This document shows positions 22,893-32,704 of a stretch of 64,000 nt of DNA, piece after piece (positions within the stretch are counted from its first letter, which is position 1; each line of letters starts with the position of its first letter). The stretch lies in NCBI GenBank assembly GCA_039881145.1, contig JAYKKI010000127.1:2046001-2110000 (forward strand). The letters are read 5' to 3'. The notes beneath the pieces are model-generated. The model did no database searches. It saw only the letters and a program-made list of their open reading frames with translations, and was not told the DNA's origin. The translations under genes were made by a program, and so were the position numbers. The DNA comes from Druceiella hillmani (lineage: Eukaryota > Arthropoda > Insecta > Lepidoptera > Hepialidae).

Positions 22893-23170
22893 GTGAAGAA
22901 TGGTATGTGTAAAAGTAGAATAGCATGGGTGTACCATACAAATATGTTATCTGTCAGTAAAACAAACACTTTCGGTAAAGTCATCCAACACAAAATGGAT
23001 AGTTCTGAAGGGAACATTCTGAGAGCAATTCTTTGGTCAGTGAGGAAAAACTCCAAGAAAAGATCCAGATACAACTTTATACTTTATATATATATAAAGA
23101 GCTCCACAACTTATTCAAAGTGTTTGAAGCAACCGACCGATATGGCTAATTCATCGCTGGAGAATCTCAG
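22893..23170 (+). CDS. Possible exon, product unrecognised
   Basis: A pyrimidine-rich stretch ends in 'aaattttcag' right before 22,893, a good splice acceptor. The frame then stays open for 93 codons to 'tctcag|gtaacc' at 23,170/23,171, a good donor consensus. The product includes 'SVSKTNTFGKVIQHKMD' and 'SEGNILRAILWSVRKNSKK', a charged region that could be DNA-binding, but no family is recognised. A further frame stays open across the would-be donor (SEMLENDKNLITLRVKESRK) to a stop near 23,305. It could be a real exon, a decayed transposase N-terminus, or chance. Confidence 0.22.
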
Positions 23171-23309
23171 GTAACCATCCAGTCAGAAATGTTAGAAAAC
23201 GATAAGAATTTGATTACTCTAAGGGTGAAAGAATCGAGAAAATCTGTTCTCGATAGAGAATGTGACAACAATAAATATTGTGGAGGCAGAACAAACCTGC
23301 AGTAGGCTG

Positions 23310-24165
23310 TTTTGGTCATGACTAAATAGAATAAAAAATGTTTATTTTTGCCTACAATCATAAGTACTAATTATGCTTTAAAAAAATTTCCATACAATTC
23401 TATTAGATGTTAAGGGATTACGGGCCGTGTTCTTTTCTTTTGTTCGAATAGCAATAAAGCATTTTTAGCTTTAAATATGTTTATTTTTCTCTCTGACCAC
23501 TCTTTGACCAAAATACTCAAATAAAAATACTCAAAATATGCCCACCAGTAACAACCGTTAAGTAAAAGTATTGGATTTCAATGGATGTTAACGGAAATCT
23601 TATTTCATTTTATCACGGAAGGTTATGAATACAAATTTACACTTAAAAAAGATATAGCTTCGATTGGAAAATTAATTTACTTTTAAAAATAATTATACAA
23701 CTTGATCAAAAGTTGTGTCGGTTTTCTTTTAAGAGTAGGTTTGATTGTTGTTTGCAATGTGTGTTCTGCTCCTTTCATTTACATCGCGACTATGTAAGAA
23801 TCTGGAAAAAAACATTGAGCTTGTCAGCTCCGATGCTTCACTGGAGTTTACTCCTTAATTACGATTGTCTTGGAATGTATAATATAGGTAACACTGTATA
23901 CAAATATAAATATCATCTATCAATATATACCTTATCGATAAGGCAGGGTTCATGAGAAACGCATTCACTCGACTGTTTTTTTCGTTGACTTAGTTTGCAA
24001 AACTAGTGTCCTTGAATTTTTTTAACGGGATAAAAAAGAACCTATGTTCATCCTGAAGATCCTAATTTTTTTGACTCGGAGGAGAGTTTCGGAACTCCCA
24101 CATTCCACTTGCAAACTGGTACAATTTAATAAAGAATCATTATTCGATCAGGCTCTACGGGATGA
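23310..24165. other. No feature seen
   Basis: Open frames such as 23,713-23,955 carry no recognisable motif. No repeats are evident. Confidence 0.5.
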
Positions 24166-24939
24166 CGAGGTGAATTATTGGTGTGTGAATCCAACAAAGA
24201 TTTATATTGTATAAAATACAGTCATCACCTTTATATGCAAATATCAATCCAGTGCTTATCCCTCTCTTTCTATTTCTGTCTATAAATGTGTATCTATTCT
24301 GTCTTCTCCTAAAAGCATAAACGTGTTTATGTGACATTTGTTCCAATCATTACCGATGTTGTAATTAAGATTACTTGAGAATTATTATTCAGATTGCAGA
24401 CGTTTTGCCTTGAAACCGTTGCACTGAGTTTAATTTAAGTCGTTGCTGTATGACAATTTCACTGTCGCAATATCACATTTTTATATAATGTTCACAATAA
24501 AAATGTACTTATTTTTATTGTTCTAGGCATAGCAAATAGACAATGGCATCGTTCTATTCTTTACACAGGAAATAAGACCTTAACTCTAAAAATATGTCAT
24601 AAGCACAACCTTTCCCATATATCGGGAATATTTATTTGTACTTACCAAAAAATATATCAATTTTGAGTATTTACTAAAAGGTACAATATACTGGGAGGCA
24701 TAAAAAAGCAAAGTATAAAATTGATTTCGTGAAAAGAAAATAAAATTGCGTAGCATATCGGATACACATGCTATTTATTTTATTTTCTAAGGCAGATTTG
24801 TAATATATAAACATATTTTTAAATTACGTTTCCTACCCTATTTCATGTCCTTAAAATTTTGATTCAAACCCCTTCCTAAGTTTGCGTGAACTATTACTTT
24901 ACAGGTTATAGTTACTTATATAATATAGTGATATATACT

Positions 24940-24960
24940 TTTATGATATATATATATATC
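24940..24960. repeat. Short (AT)n run
   Basis: A short AT dinucleotide stretch within a non-duplicated part of copy 1. Confidence 0.8.
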
Positions 24961-25319
24961 CACCTATTATGTAACGCTAATTTTAACTGTTATTCCATAT
25001 CCAGTATTAAATTAGTTCTTGTTAACAACCACAACTTATTAATTACGAATTTTACGTAAACAAATATTTCCTTCTTATCAGATGTTTACCTTCGTAATAC
25101 ATACCTTTGCGATACATGGGATTTATATACAGTGTTCACTCTATTGCAATTTTATTTAAAAAGGGGTGGATAATTGGCTCATCAGCTCACCCGTTATAGA
25201 TGGTGGAGACAAAAATTTGGGCAGTGCTTTGCAACATAAATATTATGCATTTCTGACACTTGTAGAAATTAGGCAAATACTGTACAAATTAAATTTTAAC
25301 ACGCACTTCGGCAGATAAA

Positions 25320-26620
25320 TTGCGTTCCTCAAAAATTAAATGAAAATTCGTAAAAAATTACTTTTATAACTCAATCTTCTTTTTTAAATCGCACGACTCT
25401 CTCTTGTGATTCGGTGATTTATGTGGAGGAGACACCTGGCAGTCAGAATAAGCCCCGGGGCAGCAAAGGTCAAAAATTTATAGCCTCTCTTTCAAAACTG
25501 AACCGTATGTTACTATGACAAATTTCAATAGAGTTACGCAGCCTTTCTCTCAAATCTTAAAAGATCTTTTTTTCAGAAGTAACTTTTTCAAGATCAAATT
25601 AAAGGTAAAAGACTTATATGTTACTTAAAATAATATATTAAAATTAATTTAATTTAATGTTAGAATATATTTTCTAACACGAGTCCACAGTCGTCTACTA
25701 TACGGGTCTAACTAATTACATTTGCATAAATACATTTTCTAGTAGTGATATAAAAAGGATTATTATCTAAAAAGAATATCTTTCTATTAATCTACCTTAA
25801 TATTAATATTAAAAAATTATACCAAATGAAAATATTAATTCAAACTTTTCGAAGACAACTTAAGTTATTCAAATGAAAGGAAGTTGGTAAATGAAATATA
25901 TTTTTCCAAGCAAAGTCTTAGGTATATTTTTGACGGAAAATTATGTTTGATTGAATACACATTTTTAAATTTATATCTTTAGTAGTAACATAAAAATAAT
26001 GATTTACTAAAAAGGATAACTTTTTGTGGAACTACCTTAATATTGAAGTAAGAAAATTATGCTGAAACAAAATATTAATTCAATATTTTTAGAGACAACT
26101 TACGTTATTGAAATAAAAGGAAACGGAATATATTTTCCAAGCAAGGTTTGAGCATATTTCTAAGTGAAGTTTCCTTAATTTTTAAGTTTTTTTTCTTAAA
26201 AATAAATTTTTTTTTGTTAGCCTAAAAAGTATGTAAATTAGCTTCAAGAGGCAACACGAAATCTTAACTTGAATTTGACGGACTTACATTTAATTAAACA
26301 TTAATGTATATATACAATGCTATGCAGCAACATAAACGTACTGTTATGTACTGCCAAGCTGAGTAACCCTCACTTGCAAACTATACAAAATATCCTAGTT
26401 TTTAATTAATATTCCGTTAAATGTATCTAATTATTATATCCATAACGTTATTTATGGTCTCTCATTTCGTTATTAATTAATCGACTAATTAGAGGTGAAC
26501 TATTTACCATATTTAAACTTTAACCAACAAATAATTTACAACATAATTTCTTAAAATAATATTTGAAAGGTATACTAACGACGACTAAAAATTCTCGTGC
26601 TATTTAGAAAAGTTTTTATA
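25320..26620 (+). repeat. Segment b, copy 1
   Basis: Aligns by eye with 42,460-43,610. Shared strings include 'attagaggtg-acta-ttacca', 'taacgacgac', 'aaaattctcgt' and 'gcttca-gaggcaacacgaaatc'. On the minus strand both copies keep pieces of one reading frame: 'SIEICHNN' with 'GLIPRERFNHFVSITRE' in copy 3, and the matching 'SIEICHSN' with 'GLILTARCLLHINHRITRE' in copy 1. This raises the possibility that b carries decayed coding sequence of unknown family. Confidence 0.7.
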
Positions 26621-26622
26621 TT

Positions 26623-26625
<3 letters not shown>

Positions 26626-26675
<50 letters not shown>

Positions 26676-26678
26676 CAT
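26626..26678. repeat. (AT)n microsatellite
   Basis: About 53 bases of AT repeat at the end of segment b. The equivalent place in copy 3 has no such run. Confidence 0.95.
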
Positions 26679-27311
26679 AATTATTATCATTTAATACCTA
26701 TTATGTTATTATTTATTAACATATATTACAACCATAATTAAGAAAAGATTACATATATAAGAAAAAATGTTTAACTGCGTAGTTTTTCATATTATTATTA
26801 TTTTCCTCGTCTTAGGAAGACTCTAATTATTGTCATTATTATTTTGTCAAAATAAGACAAAATTGAAGGTAAAAATCTGAACATCAATATGAAATTTATT
26901 ATTTATTAAAAAGTAAACTTTAACCATGGACATATCATCAAATTTGACTGTATTATATATTTTTAACCTTTGGGTAGAAAATGGACATTTTTAATCGAAA
27001 AATTAGGCATTTGCGAAATTAAAGAAACAGCCAGGCAAAATAATTTTGCCCAATCGGATTTTACTACAATTCTTTCGTAGAACCTCATACAGACAGTTCA
27101 TCATTTGTTAGTTTCTTCGCATTAACAGAACTTTGGTGTTGCTGAACAAATAGAGCCGATGTGCACTGGTGCCCTAGGTAAACTACCATTACATGTGTGC
27201 TTAAGTCAAAATAATCTTTTAACGTATTATGTCTAATAGTGTCTGTTTCTAAAGCTTTATTATTGTCACTGTACTGTATTCTGTCAAATAGTGTAATCTT
27301 AGCTTTATTGG

Positions 27312-27433
27312 TATACGTTTTATCGCCTCCATGGATCAGGTGATTTGCTCACCTCGTTTTAATTATATTGACTATACGTTTTATCTCCTCCATGGATCAG
27401 GTGACTTGCTCACCTCGTTTTAATTTATATGGG
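27312..27433 (+). repeat. 61 bp tandem duplication, 2 units
   Basis: 'tatacgttttatcgcctcca' at 27,312 recurs as 'tatacgttttatctcctcca' at 27,373. The whole unit, through 'ggatcaggtga-ttgctcacc' and tcgttttaat, is repeated. Copy 3 (46.9 kb) and the 29.15 kb sub-copy have a single unit. Confidence 0.9.
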
Positions 27434-27822
27434 CTTCTACAAAGTCGATCATTCGATTTGATCCACTTAGCTCTTTGTTACTAAATGCTTGAACTAATAT
27501 CTTTTCAAGAATGTTTCTCTCTATTTTACATTTAGCGAATTTTATTAGTTTTTTGACAAATTTTTTTGAAGCCAGGTTTATAAATCACAGGTTAATAGCA
27601 GTTTTTTTCTTTCAATACCGTCATTGAAATACTTCTTTAGGCACGTTATAAGAAGAATGATGAGCGTGAAGTTTTACTATGCTCGCATCCGATGCAATAA
27701 AAATTGACAAGATTTAGTTGCTAACTAAACATCCCTGTAGTGACTGATACTATCTTCATGATAGTTCTTGAGGTATTTGTAAATACACAACACGTGTTTT
27801 ATACATTCCAGTATATACAAGT
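27377..27822 (+). repeat. Left copy of a duplication offset by ~1.78 kb
   Basis: Closely matches 29,154-29,640, much more closely than either matches copy 3 at 46.92-47.36 kb. The 1.78 kb unit was therefore duplicated inside copy 1 after the main block duplication. Conserved parts include 'gctctttgttactaaatg', 'ttactatgctcgcatccgatgc' and 'ttcatgatagttcttgaggt'. Confidence 0.85.
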
Positions 27823-28619
27823 CTACAAAATATAAATGTTAAAGATATTTCTGAAATAAAAAGAGAAATTGCCCTGCGAGGATTCCCTGCACGTTTCGGC
27901 ACTTATAAATATTAAAAAATACGCAGTTTTTCTATAAAATTTTATTATTAAAAATATTGGCATTAATTTCTACAATACTAAAAAATTACATAGTACGCTT
28001 TTCAAGGGAAAAAATAATATCGCGAATATTTAAAAAACCTATGCGATTTAGAATAAGTATTAGGTAAATTTCTTGTAACGCTATCTCTTCTTGATTTCAT
28101 CTTTAGTATTATATCTACAATATCTCTACAAAATTTCTATAATACCTCTAGAATTATTTTATGTAAAATTAACTGAATAATAATTTCTTTATACATTGCT
28201 GCATCAGTTGAAGTCACACAACACATAACGTAAACAAATTTAATTACTTGCCCCACTTTTAAATAGTATTTACTGAGATTTATGTGGGTTAATATGTTTT
28301 ACTATTACACCAACGTTCTAGCTGCTCTTTTAAATGATGTCTGAGAAAATTAGTTTGAAAATTATTACTGGTATCTGAGAATTATTTTCGTAAAATTCAA
28401 AATTAATACTTTTGGGTTGCTTACAAAATGCTCATTCAAATGATATTCCACACAATACAAGTAACAAAAACACAAGTAGAAAAAGATACAAGTAAAAAAA
28501 GGTCTCTAAAGAAGAAAAAGATATAAAAAATGCTGAATCTCCTATATAAATATTTTTAAGTGTCACATTGATATGTTTGTTAATACGCTATTAAAATATT
28601 ATTTCCGAATATTTTATTA

Positions 28620-28750
28620 ATTATTGAATAAAATTTAAAGTTTCGGCCTTAAACGGCCTTTAATGGTGAAAGGGAGAGACGGATAAATGATTGGTCTTTT
28701 AAGGATTCTGATATTTTATTTCGAAGTATGATTCCCTAAAATAGCTCAGA
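28620..28750 (+). repeat. Old 3' fragment of the ~0.6 kb retroposon-like family within segment c
   Basis: The stretch 'gtttcggccttaaacgg', then 'agggagagacggataa' and 'atttcgaagtatgattccctaaaa' follows the family's 3' terminus. The same fragment is at 37,990-38,150 and 46,420-46,535, so it was present in the ancestral block. Confidence 0.5.
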
Positions 28751-29153
28751 GATCTAAACAAGCCATTGGCGATAAATCAAAGATTCTTAAAATTGTTATA
28801 TCAATGTCAGTCTGTTTGTTGGTCTCTAAACACAACTTGAATAAACAATTGAATTAAATTTGATAATATATAAAACAAATTATAATTTGAGTTTCCAAAA
28901 GTGAAATATAGTTCTTAAAAATTCTCTTTTCGTGTAATATCCGGTAGTACGTAAGGAATATACATTTTTTGTTTGCTTGTAATTCTATCACTAAAAACTG
29001 CTTAGTCAATTTAAATGAAGTTTTTGTTCTAAAAATACTTGGAGTATAATTTAAAAACAATAATACAATATTGAAAAAAATCAACATCTGCAAATATATA
29101 ATGGCCCCAAAATGTAATATTTTGATTCACTTTTGGCGCCGGTATTGATTACA

Positions 29154-29640
29154 CGTTTTATCTCCTCCATGGATCAGGTGATTTGCTCACATCGTTTTAA
29201 TTTATATGGGCTTCTACAAAGTCGATCATTCGATTTGATCGACATAGCTCTTTGTTACTAAATGTTTGAACTAATATCTTTTCAAGAATGTTTCTCTCTA
29301 TTTTACATTTAGCGAATTTTATTAGTTTCTTTTGACAAATTTTTTTGAAGCCAGGTTTGTGAATCACAGGTTAATAGCAGTTTTTTCTTTCAATACCGTC
29401 ATTGTAATACTTCTTTAGGCACGTAATAAGAAGATTGATGAGAGTGAAGTTTTACTATGCTCGCATCCGATGCAACAAAAATTGACAAGATTTAGTTGCT
29501 AACTAAACATGCCTGTTTAGTTAGCAACTAAATCTTGTTATAATAGTTTTATATTAGTTTTGTTATAATAGTGACTGATACTATCTTCATGATAGTTCTT
29601 GAGGTATTTGTAAATACACAACACGTGTTTTATACATTCG
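29154..29640 (+). repeat. Right copy of the ~1.78 kb-offset duplication
   Basis: Matches 27,377-27,822 with few differences. It differs mainly by an insertion near 29,514-29,570 that creates a perfect hairpin, described separately. Confidence 0.85.
29485..29538. repeat. Perfect 25 bp hairpin with 4-base loop
   Basis: The arms 29,485-29,509 ('acaagatttagttgctaact' plus aaaca) and 29,514-29,538 are exact reverse complements separated by 'tgcc'. The sister copy at 27,704-27,735 has only the left arm, followed by 'tccctgtagtgactg'. The right arm plus about 30 bp ('tataatagttttatatta..') is thus an insertion specific to this copy. It looks like a fold-back template-switch product. Confidence 0.95.
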
Positions 29641-30078
29641 AATATACACAAGTCTAAGTTATGTCTGTGCTTTTAATATTATATTTTTACGTAATTGAAA
29701 TTTAAAATGTTTTTTTTTATTATATTATTGTATTATGAAAGCTATAGACAGAAATAATAACATTAATGACTTATTAAATATTTTTTATCAAAGTTTAAAA
29801 ATAATAACAAAATGCCATTGTCGCCAGCAATTGAGTAAACAATTTCACAAAAGTTGAAATTATAATTAAATAATAAAATCCGATTTTGTTGTTTGTAGAT
29901 GTTCCTCCGTTATCATAGAAGCATATTCAATTTACGTAAAAAGAACAATTTATTAAACTTTTCTAAAACCTGTGGTCGATATTCCTGTATCTTTAATATA
30001 ACAACACAAAATGCGAAAATACTCGTAATATTTCAGTCTGTATTTGAATGAAATATTGACGTAATTTTTCTAAAACAG

Positions 30079-30225
30079 TAAGGGCTGTCGGGTAGTTTTC
30101 CGTGTGATTTTCTTATTTATTGGAAGGGACCACGCGACAGTCATGGCGAGTCCCAGGGGTGTAGTGTGCTGTATAAATTTATTGCCCGTTCGCCGTATGT
30201 CGATGACAAATTTTTGTATAAAACT
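30079..30225. promoter_or_regulatory. GC-richer core of segment d, copy 1
   Basis: Matches 48,027-48,190: 'gtaagggctgtc-ggtagtttt-cgtgtgattt', 'ggaaggg-ccacgcgacag', 'gtagtgtgc', 'cgttcgccg', 'tatgtcgatga-aaatttttgta'. It is better preserved and richer in GC than the surrounding segment d sequence. The short plus-strand frame across it in copy 1 is not kept in copy 3, so it is probably not coding. A regulatory or structural role is inferred. Confidence 0.35.
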
Positions 30226-31040
30226 TGTTCGAAAGAAAATTGTTATTTATATTTATACTAAATCTATTTTAACTAAACCTATTGTTCAAAACCTTTTACT
30301 TTGTCACGTGTATTTAGTTGTCTGTGTACGTTTAATAACTGCATTGATAAAGACAAATATTTGTCGTTAACACACACTTTGCTTAAACCAATATCTTTTA
30401 ACATATTTCATTTTTAGAGCTTTGTTTCTTATTTTTATCTGTCACTAATTTGAAAGTTTTACAGTTTTAATCCCACGAATATATACAAGAAATGTCATAC
30501 CTAAATTAATATATTGTTAAATGTAAAAAAAATGTAAGGCACTTCCCTATAGAGATAATATCCAGCGCAATTTTTTGACCTTTTCATTATTAGATATATA
30601 TAAAAATTACATTCAGACAATACCCGTTTGAGAAATATTAAGCTTTAAAATGGCTTGCAATACTTGGACTCTCCCTTTAATATTTCGATGATAGGTTTAA
30701 AAATTTAAAAACCTGTCTAGAATCTTTCACTCGATCAGTATTTTAAATTCTGATCAAATGTAAGAACAAAAAATTATTTAGTTTCACTTTCATCAACAAT
30801 TTCAAGAAATGTCGACAATTGATTACATATGTTTTTTATTTTTGCCCAGTACGAATGATTAACGTACTAATTTTATTTTTATATCAATTTATCGCACTTT
30901 TTAAGGCTTATTTTATTTCTATTAACTTATGGCATTTAAAACTTATTTAATACATTTACAATTTACAACATTGTTATTTAACCTACTGTTTATTTAATTA
31001 AAATAACTAAATTTCGTATACTGAATGTATATATGATTTT

Positions 31041-31400
31041 TCGGCTGCGAACATGGTTCAAAGTATGCCGAGCTTTATCGGCAGCGAGCTTGGTTCAAAG
31101 CACGCCAAACTCTTTCGGGGGCGAGCTTAGTTCAAAGTATCCTGAAGTTAATCCGCGGCAAGCTTAGTTCTAAGTATGCAGAGCTTTATCGACCGCGAGC
31201 TTGGTTCAAAGTATGCCGAACTTTATCAGCGATGAGCTTGGTTCAAAGCATGCCAAACTTTTTTGGCGGCGAGCTTAGTTCAAAGTATGCCGAGCTTTTC
31301 CGGTGGCGAGCTTGGTTCAAAATATACCGAGCTTTATCTATGACGAGCTCGGTTCAAAGCATGCCAAATTTTTCGGGGGTGAGCTTTGTTCAAAGTATGT
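31041..31400 (+). repeat. 37 bp tandem array, 10 units (copy 1)
   Basis: The landmark 'ttcaaag' recurs at 31,057, 31,094, 31,131, 31,168 (as ttctaag), 31,205, 31,242, 31,279, 31,316, 31,353 and 31,389. That is an exact 37-base period until the last unit. The unit is close to 'gcgagcttggttcaaagtat' then gccgagctttatcggca. It is GC-richer than its flanks. The equivalent array in copy 3 has only about three units (49,015-49,125). Open frames across it are repeat artefacts. Confidence 0.95.
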
Positions 31401-31429
31401 CGTCCTCACCTTCACAGATTACAAGGCGG

Positions 31430-32085
31430 GCACCATACATACGATGGACCATTATGGTATCCAAGTTTATGCAATGTGACTCATGACATATGTTTTTATA
31501 GTGACTCATGACATCATACTAGTATAAATGGTTATTACTGCTCTCATATTTTTTCTCATCATTTTGGATATGCCCCTGATTCCTCGTGTTTATTTGTTTA
31601 AAAAAAATAATATTTTTTTAAGTATGCAGTAAAAAGACCTTACAAGTATAATATCACACGTTACACAAAACTATGAAAAATATTTTCTAGTAATTTATTT
31701 CTCCACCCTAAAATTACTATGTCAATATTTTGTAAAAAACTATTAGAAAAAATGCTAGTTAACATTATTTACTAAATAAAATGTTTATATCTAACAGCTT
31801 CTGGGAAAATCGGCTATGGAACCTTTACAGATCACAATCTGTAACGATGGAACCTATACTGTTCCTATTCCATTGTTTCTAGGTTTTAAAATTTCTATAT
31901 TTTAAGGTTTTTAAAAAATAAGCTTTAATAGCCAAATACATACGTGTGTGATTTGAGAAGTTTGTATTTTTCTTTTTAAGATACGAAATCCTGGAAGTAA
32001 ATTATTTAATTCTATCCATTGGATTATTAATTAATGTAACCAAGATATTTTTGTAACTAATTTATAGTTTTACTTGTTTATTCAT
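31430..32085. other. Copy 1-specific DNA, no gene seen
   Basis: Together with the following retroposon-like element this stretch is absent at the equivalent junction in copy 3 (about 49,160). No coding motif is visible. Confidence 0.5.
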
Positions 32086-32089
32086 AATG

Positions 32090-32700
32090 TAGACAAACAC
32101 CTGTCGAGCAAGAGTAAAACTCACACTACGAGGGCTCCGTAAAAATGTAGGTACTCATAAATATCTAAGGGAAGTGGAACAGAAAAATGGCGCATATTTA
32201 AAACAATATAAGATCTAGGACAATCATCATAATTTTTCTACAATTTGGTTATAAGCTTCTAAAATTCAATTTTTTCATAATATTACATTAGGCAATTTCA
32301 AAAATAAGGTTGGGGCGACATATTTTATTGTGTGTTTTCCAGCATATTTCTGAAAATATGCTAAATAATATTATGAAACAAGTATTTTTGAAACCCTTAT
32401 TATTAACTCTTTTATACGAAACATTTTTATTTAAATTTTATTTTACTATAAAACGGAATAAAATAATTATTTTCAGTGCCTCATTGGTCCCTTCGTCCCC
32501 TAAAATTTATATATAAGTATTTTGAAATGTTAGCTATTGATACATATGCGGGTAAGTACGTTTTACAACTACGCCAAATATCAAGTTTCTACGTTAAGTG
32601 GTTTCTGAGAAAAAACGGATGTTACAGACAAATAGACAGACGTCAGAGATCTTATGAGGATTACGTTTTTCCTTTCGAGGTACGGAACTCTAAAGATGAA
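32090..32700 (+). mobile_element. Retroposon-like element of ~0.6 kb, longest copy
   Basis: Begins 'cctgtcgagcaagagtaaaa' with 'cactacgagggctccgtaaa' and ends 'gtttctacgttaagtggttt', 'ctgagaaaaa', 'agacagacg', 'gaggtacggaactctaaa'. The same two ends occur at 53,685-54,240, and in reverse at 55,980-56,175 with the middle deleted. 3' ends occur at 4,070 and elsewhere. No long ORF is present, so it is non-autonomous. Sequences of this type ('gacagacggacagac..ggttccgtttttccttttgaggtacggaacc') are common in insect genomic DNA from what I know, but I do not assign a family name. Confidence 0.6.
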
Positions 32701-32704
32701 TAAA

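Noticed and set aside
30104..30370. Plus-strand 88-codon frame over the segment d island
   Set aside because: The paralogous copy at 48.05 kb has stops and an insertion in the same place.
31232..31486. Open frame with repeated 'VQSMPNF'-like peptides
   Set aside because: It is the translation of the 37 bp array. The period is not a multiple of three and the paralogous array does not keep the frame.
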